Shown here: piece after piece, positions 17,749 through 25,429 of the stretch
How positions within the stretch are numbered: the first letter of the stretch is position 1
Layout: the number at the start of each line of letters is the position of its first letter
Assembly: GCA_001939945.1 (NCBI GenBank)
Contig: MOEB01000012.1
Location: forward strand, 1 to 64,000
Direction: 5' to 3'
Origin: Aerophototrophica crusticola
Lineage (GTDB): Bacteria; Pseudomonadota; Alphaproteobacteria; Azospirillales; Azospirillaceae
Length of the DNA stretch: 64,000 bases
The notes under the pieces: model-generated
The model's database searches: none
Seen by the model: only the letters and a program-made list of their open reading frames with translations
Told to the model about the DNA's origin: nothing
Translations under genes and position numbers: made by a program

Positions 17749-18852
17749 TCAGCGCAGGACGTTCGCCAGGATGTCGAAGAGCTCTTCGAGCTCGTCGGAG
17801 CGTAGGCGTTTCTGCGGGCTCTGGTTGGTGAAGCTGTTGAAGATCTCGATGCTGTGGTCCAGCTTGTTGAAGGCCGCACCCATGTCCAGGTAGTGCTGCC
17901 GGCAGTCCCTCAGGAACTGCTGGAACTCACCCGCGCCCTGCTTTTTCAGGAACAGCTTGGAATAGCTGGCCTGGTAGGTGTTCACGATGGTGGCGACCTT
18001 GCGCCAGCAGTCGCGCAGCAGGGCCTTCACCGTGTCGCCCCGCCCCTCGATCTGCAGCCGCAGGGCCTGGGGCACGAAGTCCACCGGGGCCGAGTATTCC
18101 TTCAGCCAGGTGGCCATCTGCTTGATCGCCTCATACCGGCGCAGGTACTGGAACTCGAAGAAGGTGACGCCCTTCCAGGCGAAGATCACCTCGTTCCCGT
18201 CGGACAGGGGGATGGACAACGCGGCCAGCAGGGGGAACAGGCTGGAGATATCGCTGCCGTCCCAGATCCGTTCGATGAAATCGTCCACCTTGCGCATGGT
18301 GGTGGCGGACTTGTCGGTCAGCCCGAACTCGATCATCGGCTGGACCTTGGTCCGGACATGGTCCCGGATGGCGTTCCATTCGTCGTCGGTGATGCGCAGG
18401 TACTGGCCCGGTACTTCGATCCCGTGGCGGCGGAAGTTGGTCTTCAGCAGGAAGGGGTCCAGCGACGGGGACTCCTTCAGCACCTTCAGGATGTTGCGGT
18501 CGTTGGCCGCGTTGGAGTGGCCAGATGTCCCGAAGGTCTCCGCGAACTCCCGCACCACCGCCTCGAACCGGCTGTCGTTCAGCGAGACGGAGGCGCCCCC
18601 GTCCAGCAGCCGCTCGGCGTTGTAGGGGAAGTACAGCATCGTATCGATGGCCAGCTTGTCGGACCGGGCCGACTTGCCGTCCAGGGCGGGCTCCTTGAAG
18701 AAGACGCCGTAATTCAGGGCGCGGACGGAGAACAGCTTTGGGACGTCGGCCCCCTCACCGGCCGCGGCCGCGGCGTGCCGGGTGATCTCCAGGGCATTGA
18801 AGACCTTCGACGAACCAGAGGTCAGGGTCAGCTTGAGAAGCTTCTTGTCCAT
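17749..18852 (-). CDS. Unrecognised 367-residue soluble protein
   Basis: I do not recognise this protein. It starts MDKKLLKLTLTSGSSK and has no signal peptide or membrane segment. The middle and C-terminal parts are strongly helical, with many charged and aromatic residues (IRDHVRTKVQPMIEFGL, FFEFQYLRRYEAIKQMATWLKEY, FQQFLRDCRQHYLDMGAAFNKLDHSIEIF) and an acidic C-terminus (RSDELEELFDILANVLR). It is less GC-biased than its neighbours and reads as a well-conserved protein rather than a spurious frame. It appears to be alone in its transcription unit. The start at 18852 is the first Met of the conserved-looking part. Confidence 0.8.
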   Translation of the reverse strand: MDKKLLKLTLTSGSSKVFNALEITRHAAAAAGEGADVPKLFSVRALNYGVFFKEPALDGKSARSDKLAIDTMLYFPYNAERLLDGGASVSLNDSRFEAVVREFAETFGTSGHSNAANDRNILKVLKESPSLDPFLLKTNFRRHGIEVPGQYLRITDDEWNAIRDHVRTKVQPMIEFGLTDKSATTMRKVDDFIERIWDGSDISSLFPLLAALSIPLSDGNEVIFAWKGVTFFEFQYLRRYEAIKQMATWLKEYSAPVDFVPQALRLQIEGRGDTVKALLRDCWRKVATIVNTYQASYSKLFLKKQGAGEFQQFLRDCRQHYLDMGAAFNKLDHSIEIFNSFTNQSPQKRLRSDELEELFDILANVLR

Positions 18853-19074
18853 CCACGCATTCCGGGTCGGGCGATGTGGCCCGGACGCCATGAATACCAC
18901 TTTCAGTCAGGCGCTTTAAGTCATTCCGAACACCTTTGGATGAGGGCCCGGTCCAGGCCTGGCCGTTCCTCCATCGAAAGGGTTGGCCTTCCACCACGGA
19001 CGGGTGACTGACGCCGGGTCCGCCGGGCGCCTAAAAACGGGACATGAGCGGAAGTATAGGTCGGGCGGGGAACG

Positions 19075-20307
19075 ATGGCGGTTGAGGCCTGGACGGGGGA
19101 AGGCGACGGCAGGGGCCCGCCCGCCCGCCCGGCCGTCGTGCGGCCCGGCGGCGATGCCCGGCCGCGGCTGCTGTTCCTGGTGACGGAGGACTGGTACTTC
19201 TGGTCCCACCGCCTGCCGGTGGCGCGCGCGGCCCGCGACGCGGGGTATGAGGTGGTGGTGGCGACCCGCGTGGCCGAGCATGGGGAGCGCATCCGGGCCG
19301 AGGGGTTCCGGCTGGTGCCCCTGGCCTGGGACCGGGGCACGCGGACGCCGTGGGCGGCCCTGGCCGAGTTGTCGTCGGTGATCCGGCTCTACAGGCAGGA
19401 AAGGCCCCAACTCGCCCACCATGTGGCCATCAAGCCGGCGGTATTCGGGGCCGTCGCGGCCATGGCCACGGGCCTGCCGGCCATGATCACCACCCTGGCC
19501 GGGCGCGGCTTCGCGCTTTCCGGTTCCGGGCCGCTGCCGAAGGCGGCCGGCGTGGCGGTGCGGCTGGTGCTCCGGCTCGCCTCCCTGGGGCGGCGCTCCG
19601 CGGTCGTCGTGCAGAATCCCGAGGACCGCGCCTGGCTGAAGGCTGCGCCCGCCGTGCCGGGGGTCCGGCTGATCGCCGGGTCGGGCGTGGACCTGGACCG
19701 TTATGTGCCGCTGCCGGAGCCCGACGGCCCCTTCACCGTCGCCCAGGTGTCCCGGATGCTCAGCCTGAAGGGCGTGGAGGACGCGGTGTCCGCGGTGCGC
19801 CGCCTGCGCGCCGAGGGGCTCGACATCCGCCTGCTGCTGGCGGGCGCCAGCGACGCCGACAACCCGGCGGCCATACCCCCCGGCCAGCTTGCCGCCTGGG
19901 CAGCGGAAGGTGGGGTGGAGTGGCTGGGTCCGGTGGCCGACGTGCGCCAGGTCTGGGCCCGTGCCCATGTGGCCCTCCTTGCCTCCCGCGGCGGGGAAGG
20001 GGTGCCGAAGACGCTGCTGGAGGCGGCGGCCTGCGGCCGGGCCATCGTCGCCACCTATGTGGCCGGCACGCGCGATGTGGCCCGCGGCGGGGTCAACGCG
20101 GTGCTGGTCCCGCCGGGCGACCCAGCGGCCCTGGCGCAAGCCCTCCGGCTGCTTGCCACGGAGCCCGGCTACCGCCGGCGCCTCGCCGCGGCCAGCCGGC
20201 GCGTCGTTGACCCGGCCTTCGGCGATGGTCACGTGGCGGCCCGCACCCTGGGCCTTTACAGCCGCTTGGCCGGCCCGTCCGTTACCCGGATGCTTGCCGG
20301 CCGTTGA
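19075..20307 (+). CDS. GT4-family glycosyltransferase
   Basis: A 410-residue GT-B enzyme. After a variable N-terminus of about 29 residues comes the Rossmann start RLLFLVTEDWYFWSHRLPVARAARD, a form typical of GT4 enzymes that transfer N-acetylated sugars to lipid-linked acceptors. The C-terminal donor site holds ASRGGEGVPKTLLEAAACGRAIVAT. It stands alone, not in the exopolysaccharide operons, but may serve the same polymer. GGCGGGGA lies before the ATG. Confidence 0.88.
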   Translation: MAVEAWTGEGDGRGPPARPAVVRPGGDARPRLLFLVTEDWYFWSHRLPVARAARDAGYEVVVATRVAEHGERIRAEGFRLVPLAWDRGTRTPWAALAELSSVIRLYRQERPQLAHHVAIKPAVFGAVAAMATGLPAMITTLAGRGFALSGSGPLPKAAGVAVRLVLRLASLGRRSAVVVQNPEDRAWLKAAPAVPGVRLIAGSGVDLDRYVPLPEPDGPFTVAQVSRMLSLKGVEDAVSAVRRLRAEGLDIRLLLAGASDADNPAAIPPGQLAAWAAEGGVEWLGPVADVRQVWARAHVALLASRGGEGVPKTLLEAAACGRAIVATYVAGTRDVARGGVNAVLVPPGDPAALAQALRLLATEPGYRRRLAAASRRVVDPAFGDGHVAARTLGLYSRLAGPSVTRMLAGR

Positions 20308-20336
20308 CCCTGGTGCTCGCCACCCGTCCTGCGACC

Positions 20337-20352
20337 ATTGTGCCGGCGCAAT
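20337..20352. repeat. 16-bp near-palindrome after glycosyltransferase gene
   Basis: ATTGTGCCGGCGCAAT is palindromic except for one pair. It lies 30 bp after the glycosyltransferase stop. No T-run follows, so it is a weak terminator candidate. Confidence 0.35.
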
Positions 20353-20391
20353 CAATCACGGCCAGGCGCAAGGTCCCGGCACGTGCCGCGG

Positions 20392-20436
20392 GCAAATGGA
20401 AGATTCCATTTGCAACAGCCCAGAAGTTCGCATAAT
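20392..20436 (+). promoter_or_regulatory. Promoter with overlapping 22-bp operator palindrome
   Basis: GCAAATGGAA-GA-TTCCATTTGC (20392-20413) is a perfect 10-bp inverted repeat around two bases. It overlaps a plausible sigma-70 promoter: -35 TTTGCA (20409-20414), 16-bp spacer, -10 CATAAT (20431-20436). A dimeric repressor bound here would block the promoter of the lipoprotein gene at 20492. Confidence 0.65.
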
Positions 20437-20491
20437 TCCATACCTCGAATAGCTAACCCTTCCGTCGATTTATCCATTATGGGGGATCCAC

Positions 20492-20845
20492 ATGCGCCTT
20501 AAGCTCCTGGCGGTCGTTGCTGCCAGCTTCATGACCGCGGCTTGCTCGCTGTTCGTGGACGAAACGCCGCAGAAGGCCTATGCCGCCCTGGCCGCGAAGG
20601 ATTACGTGACCGCGGAGAAGCTCTATGGCGACATGCTGAAGAGCGATGCCAACAACCCGTGGGCGCTGTTCAACCTGGGCGTGGTGTACCAGAACACCGG
20701 CCGCCTGCCGCAGGCGAAGGCGAACTACCAGAAGGTCGTCCAGCTGAACCCGCAGGACAAGGTGGGTGAGACCACGGACGGCAAGGGCACCGGCGTGACC
20801 CTGGCGGACCTGGCGAAGCAGAACCTCGCCGCCCTGCCGAAGTGA
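20492..20845 (+). CDS. Small TPR lipoprotein
   Basis: A 117-residue lipoprotein. The signal peptide MRLKLLAVVAASFMTAAC has the lipidated Cys at 18 in an AAC lipobox. About two TPR helices pairs follow (AYAALAAKDYVTAEKLYGDML, NPWALFNLGVVYQNTGRLPQAKANYQKVVQLNP). It should sit on the periplasmic side of a membrane and bind a partner protein. GGGGGATCCAC precedes the ATG. A strong terminator follows at 20881. It is a single-gene unit with its own operator-bearing promoter. Confidence 0.88.
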   Translation: MRLKLLAVVAASFMTAACSLFVDETPQKAYAALAAKDYVTAEKLYGDMLKSDANNPWALFNLGVVYQNTGRLPQAKANYQKVVQLNPQDKVGETTDGKGTGVTLADLAKQNLAALPK

Positions 20846-20880
20846 TGTGACGGGGGCGGGGCTGCCCGCCCCCTCTGCGA

Positions 20881-20922
20881 ACCCGCCGCGAACGGTCCCT
20901 GGGGCTGGTCGCGGCGGGTTTT
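20881..20922 (+). terminator. Terminator of the TPR lipoprotein gene
   Basis: Stem CCCGCCGCGA/TCGCGGCGGG, 10 bp, followed by TTTTCGC. A second GC hairpin (GGGGGCGGG/CCCGCCCCC type) lies just before it at about 20850-20873. Confidence 0.85.
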
Positions 20923-20952
20923 CGCTTTCCGGGGCCCGGCGCCAGACGGCGC

Positions 20953-20982
20953 TGCGGCCCCCATGAATGCGGCCCCCATGAA
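20953..20982. repeat. 15-bp tandem duplication
   Basis: TGCGGCCCCCATGAA occurs twice in direct succession (20953-20967 and 20968-20982), between two opposed terminators. It is probably a recent slippage event in non-coding DNA. Confidence 0.85.
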
Positions 20983-21015
20983 AAAGGGTGTCCCCCGACC
21001 AGACCGGGAACACCC
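20981..21015 (-). terminator. Terminator of bfd
   Basis: On the minus strand a 10-bp stem with one mismatch (GGGTGTTCCC/GGGGACACCC) is followed by TTTTT. It lies 36 bp after the bfd stop. Confidence 0.78.
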
Positions 21016-21050
21016 CCGTGAATTCCCTGCCTTACCCGTGAGGTACCGGC

Positions 21051-21257
21051 TTACTCCGCCGCGGCGGCCATCATGGCCGGGGCGTTGGCCGCGGCAGGGG
21101 CGTGCTCGTTGATCATGCCGCGGATGGTGGGGAAGCATCGCCCACATTGCGGGTTCTTGCCACAACCCTTGAAGACACCGGCCACGCTGCTGGCCCCCCC
21201 GGTCACGGTGTGCCGTACGGTGCGGCAGTTGATGGCGTTGCAGACACAGACGATCAT
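21051..21257 (-). CDS. bfd: Bacterioferritin-associated ferredoxin
   Basis: A 68-residue [2Fe-2S] protein with the Bfd cysteine pattern: Cys4 and Cys6 in MIVCVCNAI, and Cys38 and Cys41 in PQCGRC. In well-studied systems Bfd passes electrons to bacterioferritin haem to release stored iron. bfr lies 1.25 kb away on the same strand, with an FMN reductase and a membrane protein gene between. The promoter region carries operator-like repeats (21327-21357). The alanine-rich C-terminal tail is longer than the E. coli protein. Confidence 0.93.
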   Translation of the reverse strand: MIVCVCNAINCRTVRHTVTGGASSVAGVFKGCGKNPQCGRCFPTIRGMINEHAPAAANAPAMMAAAAE

Positions 21258-21326
21258 GCGGACCCCGGACTTGGGCGGCGGGGAGGGGGCAAAGCCGGCC
21301 CCGCCGTCGGATGGCTACCCTGATAC

Positions 21327-21357
21327 TGCAAGTCAGTCGCAACATCAATCGCGTTGC
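21327..21357. promoter_or_regulatory. Candidate iron-responsive operator between bfd and FMN reductase
   Basis: TGCAAGTCAGTCGCA (21327-21341) is a 15-bp imperfect palindrome resembling alphaproteobacterial Fur boxes. It overlaps an inverted repeat GCAAC-N9-GTTGC (21339-21357). It lies about 70 bp upstream of bfd, a gene usually repressed by iron regulators. The match was judged by eye only. Confidence 0.4.
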
Positions 21358-21454
21358 AATGACCTGGATCAAAGGTCGCAGCGACCCCAGTTTGTCTCCC
21401 GTCCGGCGCGTCGCCGCCCGGTCACCCGCGTTGCCCCACAGGAAAGGTTTGGGA

Positions 21455-22018
21455 ATGGCAGAGACGATTCGCGCCGTGGCGATATCCGGCAGCCTGCGCC
21501 AGGGATCCTACAACACGGCCCTGCTGCGCGCCGCCATGGCCCTGGCACCGGCGGGGCTGGAGGTGGAGCTGGCAGACCTGCGCGACATCCCGATCTATGA
21601 CGAGGATGTCCGGGGCAAGGGCCTGCCCCCGGCGGTGCAGCGGTTCCGCGACCAGCTTTCCGCGGCAGACGCCATCATCTTCGCCACCCCGGAATACAAC
21701 TTCTCCATCCCCGGCGTGCTGAAGAACGCCATCGACTGGGCCTCGCGCCCGCCCGACCAACCCTTCGCGGGCAAGCCGGTGGCCATCATGGGGGCCGCCG
21801 CCGGGGCGCTGGGCACCGCCCGGGCACAGTACCACCTGCGCCAGATCCTGGTATTCCTGGACGGGCATCCCCTGAACAAGCCAGAGGTGTTCGTCGGCAG
21901 CGCGCCAGGCAAGTTCAGCCCGGAGGGTGAACTGACAGACGGGCCGACTCGGGATTTCGTCGCCCAGCAGATGCAAGCCCTGCTCACCTGGGCACGGCGG
22001 CTGAAGGCCACCGCCTAG
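21455..22018 (+). CDS. NADPH-dependent FMN reductase (flavodoxin-fold)
   Basis: A 187-residue flavodoxin-fold oxidoreductase of the ChrR/YieF type. The FMN phosphate loop is SGSLRQGSYNTALLRA near the N-terminus, and TPEYNFSIPGVLKNAIDW is the family signature. It should reduce quinones, chromate or flavins with NAD(P)H. The start at 21455 has AGGAAAGG about 8 nt upstream. The gene is divergent from bfd. Its TAG stop lies within a CTAG that also forms the stop of the convergent gene. Confidence 0.92.
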   Translation: MAETIRAVAISGSLRQGSYNTALLRAAMALAPAGLEVELADLRDIPIYDEDVRGKGLPPAVQRFRDQLSAADAIIFATPEYNFSIPGVLKNAIDWASRPPDQPFAGKPVAIMGAAAGALGTARAQYHLRQILVFLDGHPLNKPEVFVGSAPGKFSPEGELTDGPTRDFVAQQMQALLTWARRLKATA

Positions 22019-22449
22019 GCCATCGACAGGACCACCACCCCCAGGGCCACCACCAGCACGATGGCCAGGGCGGCCATGACCGTCCAGAAGGACCAGGGGC
22101 GGGCGGGCATGGGGCCCCGGGCCGGGGGAGGCAGGCTGCCGCCACCCCGGCGTTCGCGCCCCTCGCCCAGGGACATTGGCGCGGCGGGGGTGGCGGGCGG
22201 GGGCGGGACGTATTCGGGCAGGGTGTCGGCCACCGTCTCCCCCTCCTCCCCGGTGTCCAGGCGCCCGCGGGCAAGGTCGGGGTCGACATCCACCTGGATG
22301 CCGGCAGCCTCCAGCTTCTCCAGGATCCTGGCCAGGGCCAGGGTGTCCATCTCCTCAACCGGCAGGTGGGCGGTGACCTGGCCCAGGGTCAGGGTCCCGG
22401 TCTTCCGCCCTTCCGCCAGCAAAGCCTCATATCCCTGTCGCAGGTCCAT
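22015..22449 (-). CDS. Tail-anchored protein with sigma-70 region 1.1-like domain
   Basis: A 144-residue protein. Residues 4-58 follow the pattern of sigma-70 region 1.1: ALLAEGRKTGTLTLGQVTAHLP, then an acidic turn, ARILEKLEAAGIQV and an Asp-rich end. E. coli RpoD reads LLVTRGKEQGYLTYAEVNDHLP and then IQMINDMGIQV at the same spacing. A proline/glycine-rich linker (80-118) leads to one C-terminal helix (121-143), predicting a protein anchored in the inner membrane with the domain in the cytoplasm. There is no other sigma region. GGAGGGGG before the ATG at 22449 fixes the start. Its stop shares a CTAG with the FMN reductase gene. Function unknown; it might bind core RNA polymerase or be an unrelated look-alike. 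Confidence 0.85.
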   Translation of the reverse strand: MDLRQGYEALLAEGRKTGTLTLGQVTAHLPVEEMDTLALARILEKLEAAGIQVDVDPDLARGRLDTGEEGETVADTLPEYVPPPPATPAAPMSLGEGRERRGGGSLPPPARGPMPARPWSFWTVMAALAIVLVVALGVVVLSMA

Positions 22450-22506
22450 GGACGCCCCCTCCAAACGTTTGGTGGGTTAACGCGCCAGGGCCCGCATGGG
22501 ATGCGC

Positions 22507-22989
22507 TCAGGTGGGGTCGCCGCTGCCGATCTCGTTCTGCAGGTAGAGCTGCACGCCGACCTTGTCGATCAGGCCAAGCTGGGTCTCCAGCCAGTCGATA
22601 TGCTCCTCCGTGTCCTCCAGGATGCGGCGGAAGATCTCCTTGGTCTGGTAGTCCCGCACGGATTCGCAGTACTGCATGGCCTCCAGCAGCATGTCACGGT
22701 TGCGCTGCTCGATAGTCAGGTCGCCGCGGAAGCACTCCGGCACGTCCTCACCGATCAGCAGCTTGTGCAGGTCCTGAAGGTTGGGCAGGCCTTCCAGGAA
22801 CAGGATGCGCTCGATCAGGTAATCGGCGTGCTTCATCTCGCCGATGGACTCGTCGTAAACCTTCTTGGCCAGCTTCTGGAAGCCCCAGTTCTTGTGCATG
22901 CGCGCATGCAGGAAGTACTGGTTGATGGCCGTCAGCTCGTTGGCGAGGATGGCGTTCAAGTGGCGGATGACGACGGGATCGCCTTGCAT
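22507..22989 (-). CDS. bfr: Bacterioferritin
   Basis: A 160-residue four-helix bundle. The haem ligand Met52 is present, as are the ferroxidase ligands Glu18, Glu51, His54, Glu94 and His130. The residue aligned without gaps to E. coli Glu127 is Thr ([10 protein letters not shown]), so this subunit may have an altered ferroxidase site. It stores iron as a 24-mer in the cytoplasm. bfd lies nearby on the same strand. No clear terminator separates it from the membrane protein gene downstream, so the two may be co-transcribed. Confidence 0.95.
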   Translation of the reverse strand: MQGDPVVIRHLNAILANELTAINQYFLHARMHKNWGFQKLAKKVYDESIGEMKHADYLIERILFLEGLPNLQDLHKLLIGEDVPECFRGDLTIEQRNRDMLLEAMQYCESVRDYQTKEIFRRILEDTEEHIDWLETQLGLIDKVGVQLYLQNEIGSGDPT

Positions 22990-23188
22990 GGTCGTACGGG
23001 CCCTGGGAAGCGGTCGGGATGGGTCCCCACCATGCCACGGCCGGGCCGCACTGTCCGCATAAACCGACGATCATCCCGCCGCATCGTCCCGTGCCCGTTG
23101 TGCCGGCATCCCCAGGCGGCCACGAGCCCTTGAGCCCGGCTCGCCCTTCCGCCACCATGCCCGGAAACCATGAGCCGGGAGGAAAAAC

Positions 23189-23656
23189 ATGGCGCAACAG
23201 GTCCGCTACCTCGAGGATTTCCAGCCGGGGCAGACGCTGGAATTCGGGTCCCACACCCTGACGGCGGAGGAGATCGTGGAATTCGCCCGCCGCTACGACC
23301 CGCAGCCCTTTCACCTGGACGATGCGGCGGGCAGGCAGACCCATTTCGGCGGGCTGGTGGCCAGCGGATGGCATACGGCCGGGCTGATGATGCGGATGAT
23401 GGTGGACCACCTGCTGTCGCCGGAGACATCCCTTGGCTCCCCCGGCATCGACGAGCTGCGCTGGCTGCGCCCTGTCCGGCCGGGTGACACGCTGCGGGTC
23501 CGGGTGACGATGCTCGAGGTGCTCCGCTCCCGCAGCAAGCCCGACCGGGGCACGGTCCGCCAGCGGGTGGAGGTGTTGAACCAGGACGACACGGTGGTGA
23601 TGACCCTGCTGGCCATCGGCATGATCCGCGCCCGTGGGGCTGTTGCCGCCGGCTGA
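23189..23656 (+). CDS. MaoC-like hydratase
   Basis: A 155-residue single hot-dog-fold protein of the MaoC dehydratase family. The hydratase signature is visible in FARRYDPQPFHLDDAAG, with Asp and His of the active site, followed by FGGLVASGWHTAGLMMRM. It probably hydrates an enoyl-CoA. GGAGGAAAAAC precedes the ATG. It is divergent from bfr and has no clear pathway neighbours. Confidence 0.92.
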   Translation: MAQQVRYLEDFQPGQTLEFGSHTLTAEEIVEFARRYDPQPFHLDDAAGRQTHFGGLVASGWHTAGLMMRMMVDHLLSPETSLGSPGIDELRWLRPVRPGDTLRVRVTMLEVLRSRSKPDRGTVRQRVEVLNQDDTVVMTLLAIGMIRARGAVAAG

Positions 23657-23767
23657 GGCGCCGCGTTTGCGTATGGTGGGTGGAAGGGCCATGCGGTCTC
23701 CACCCCTTCCCTGATCCCTGCCGATTGGGCTAAATAAAAAGGATAGTCGCGCTAAATCGGAGGGATC

Positions 23768-23977
23768 ATGCCCCGTGACGTCGACCCGCTGTCACCGGGC
23801 GATTGGGTGGAGGAGACGCGGCCCCCGCGTCGGCGCCTGCAAGTCCTGGCCATCCACAGCAAGCCCGGGCACCCCGTCGCCAACGTGGAAATGGCGATCG
23901 ATGGCAGTCCGGTGAACCGGTTGAGCCTGTCGCTCCAGGCCGTGACCGACAGCAGCCGCTTCAAGCGGGTCCGGTGA
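23768..23977 (+). CDS. Small conserved protein, paralogue of the gene at 25430
   Basis: A 69-residue protein, MPRDVDPLSPGDWVEETRP and onward, ending DSSRFKRVR. It aligns over almost its whole length with the 77-residue product at 25430. Shared features are GDW-EE, the PxRRLxVxAxHxxPGHP core, RLSLxLxxVTD and RFxRV. I do not recognise the family. It is predicted soluble, small and basic. AGGGATC lies before the ATG. The stop overlaps a possible GTG start of the next gene. Confidence 0.78.
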   Translation: MPRDVDPLSPGDWVEETRPPRRRLQVLAIHSKPGHPVANVEMAIDGSPVNRLSLSLQAVTDSSRFKRVR

Positions 23978-23991
23978 GGCTGCCGGTCGCG

Positions 23992-24234
23992 ATGCTGCCC
24001 CTGGACGACAACGACCTCGTCGAGACCTTCCTTCAAACCGTGCCCGACGGGCTGCTGACGGAGCGGTCCGCCCGGCTGCGCGTCCACCTGTCCCGCCTGC
24101 TTGCGGACGGCCGCCCCGTGGTGCTGACGGAGGAGGAGCGGTCCGCCTTGCAGGTGGCCCTGCGCAGCGCCGCGCTGGTGCTGGACCACCAGCAGGTCCG
24201 CGGTGCGCTGATGGCGGCGCTGGACGGGGCCTAG
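23992..24234 (+). CDS. Small helical protein, unknown function
   Basis: An 80-residue acidic, helical protein (MLPLDDNDLVETFLQTVP, then LTEERSARLRVHLSRLLADG and ALQVALRSAALVLDHQQVRG). An alternative GTG start at 23974 would overlap the stop of the preceding small gene and add six residues. Neither start has a strong ribosome site, and coupling favours the GTG. It probably forms a two-gene unit with the gene at 23768. Its stop shares a CTAG with dedA. No function can be assigned. Confidence 0.68.
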   Translation: MLPLDDNDLVETFLQTVPDGLLTERSARLRVHLSRLLADGRPVVLTEEERSALQVALRSAALVLDHQQVRGALMAALDGA

Positions 24235-24851
24235 CGGGCCTTGTCCGCGTCGCGTGGCCGCAGGTAACGGCTGCCCAGGCGCCAGAGATACAGCGCGACG
24301 ATGCCGAAGACGATGGCCTTGGACACCGGGTCCACATAGGCCTCCACCCGCTCATACTGGCTTTCCAGCAAATAGCCGGCGCCCACCAGCACGCTGCTCC
24401 AGACCAGCGAACCCAGGGTGGTCAGAGCCAGGAAGGCTGCCATGGGCATGCAGGCCAGCCCGGCCGGGACGGAGATCAGCGTGCGCACGGCGGGCACCAG
24501 TCGGCCCAACAGCACCGCCGTCCAGCCCCGCCGCCGGAACCAGTCATAGGCGCGCTCCACCTCCGGCGGGTCGATGGTCATCACGGCGCCGTAGCGGTCG
24601 GCCCAGCGCATCAGGCGGGTCTTGCCCACCTTCCAGCCCAGCCAGTACCAGGGCAGCGCCCCCAGCACGGACCCCGCCGTGCCCGCCAGCACCACCAGGA
24701 CGGGGTTCAGGTCCCCCCGCGCCGCCAGGAACCCGCCCAGCGGCATGATCAGCTCCGACGGTATGGGCGGGAAAAGGTTTTCCAGGAACATCAGAAGGGC
24801 CAAGCCGAGATATCCGGCCTGCCCGACCACCTGCAATACCCACTCGAACAT
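24231..24851 (-). CDS. DedA family membrane protein
   Basis: A 206-residue inner-membrane protein of the DedA/SNARE-associated (VTT) family. It shows the re-entrant loop signature ENLFPPIPSELIMPLGG and the second motif with FRRRGWTAVLLGRLVPAVRTLISVPAG. Conserved Glu and Arg residues in these motifs are needed for function in characterised members, which act in phospholipid carrier translocation and membrane homeostasis. It lies 60 bp downstream of tatA on the same strand. Confidence 0.95.
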   Translation of the reverse strand: MFEWVLQVVGQAGYLGLALLMFLENLFPPIPSELIMPLGGFLAARGDLNPVLVVLAGTAGSVLGALPWYWLGWKVGKTRLMRWADRYGAVMTIDPPEVERAYDWFRRRGWTAVLLGRLVPAVRTLISVPAGLACMPMAAFLALTTLGSLVWSSVLVGAGYLLESQYERVEAYVDPVSKAIVFGIVALYLWRLGSRYLRPRDADKAR

Positions 24852-24911
24852 GGCGCCGGGTTCCTCGGTGACGGCTTGACGGTCGCGGACCGGCCCGGCG
24901 GCCCGCCGGTC

Positions 24912-25169
24912 TCAGCCCTGGGGCGAGGCGGGGGTGCCGGTGACCGGGGTCCCGGCGGGCGTAACGGCGGCCGGTGCCGATTCGATCCGCGATGCCGGGG
25001 CAGGTGTCGGTGGCGCGGGCTCGACCGCCGGCTCGCCGCCGCCCATTTCCCGCTTGAAAGTCCTGATGCCCTTGGCCAGGTCGCCCATCACCGCCGGCAG
25101 CTTGCCGGCGCCGAAGATGACCAGCACGATGACCAGCAGCAGCAGGATTTCCCAGATACCCAACGACAT
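24912..25169 (-). CDS. tatA: Twin-arginine translocase subunit TatA
   Basis: An 85-residue protein starting MSLGIWEILLLLVIVLVIFG, a single N-terminal helix, then the hinge GAGKLPAVMGDLAKGIRTFKREM with the FG-K-P signature of TatA/E. The C-terminal tail is proline, alanine and threonine rich. GAGGGGG lies before the ATG, so the longer upstream frame is not the start. tatB and tatC are not here, so this is an orphan copy. Two probable Tat substrates, PhoX and PhoD, lie about 11-14 kb away in the window. Confidence 0.92.
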   Translation of the reverse strand: MSLGIWEILLLLVIVLVIFGAGKLPAVMGDLAKGIRTFKREMGGGEPAVEPAPPTPAPASRIESAPAAVTPAGTPVTGTPASPQG

Positions 25170-25429
25170 GGCGCGACCCCCTCGAACGCGTGTGGCACCG
25201 GGAATATAAGGAGGCAGCGGCAGCAATCCAGGGGGCGGGCCCGTCGGGTGCGCCTGGCATGCCACGGTCGGTGAAAGGATGGGTCGCCGGCCCAGCGGGG
25301 GATATCGCCGACGGCGCGAGTTCGGCTATAGTAGCACTTCAGGTTTCCGGGCCGCGCCATCGGGGGCGCGCCGGGGCCGGGGTGGCCATCCGGTGGCGGC
25401 CCCGCGCCGATGTCCCAGGAGAGTTCATC

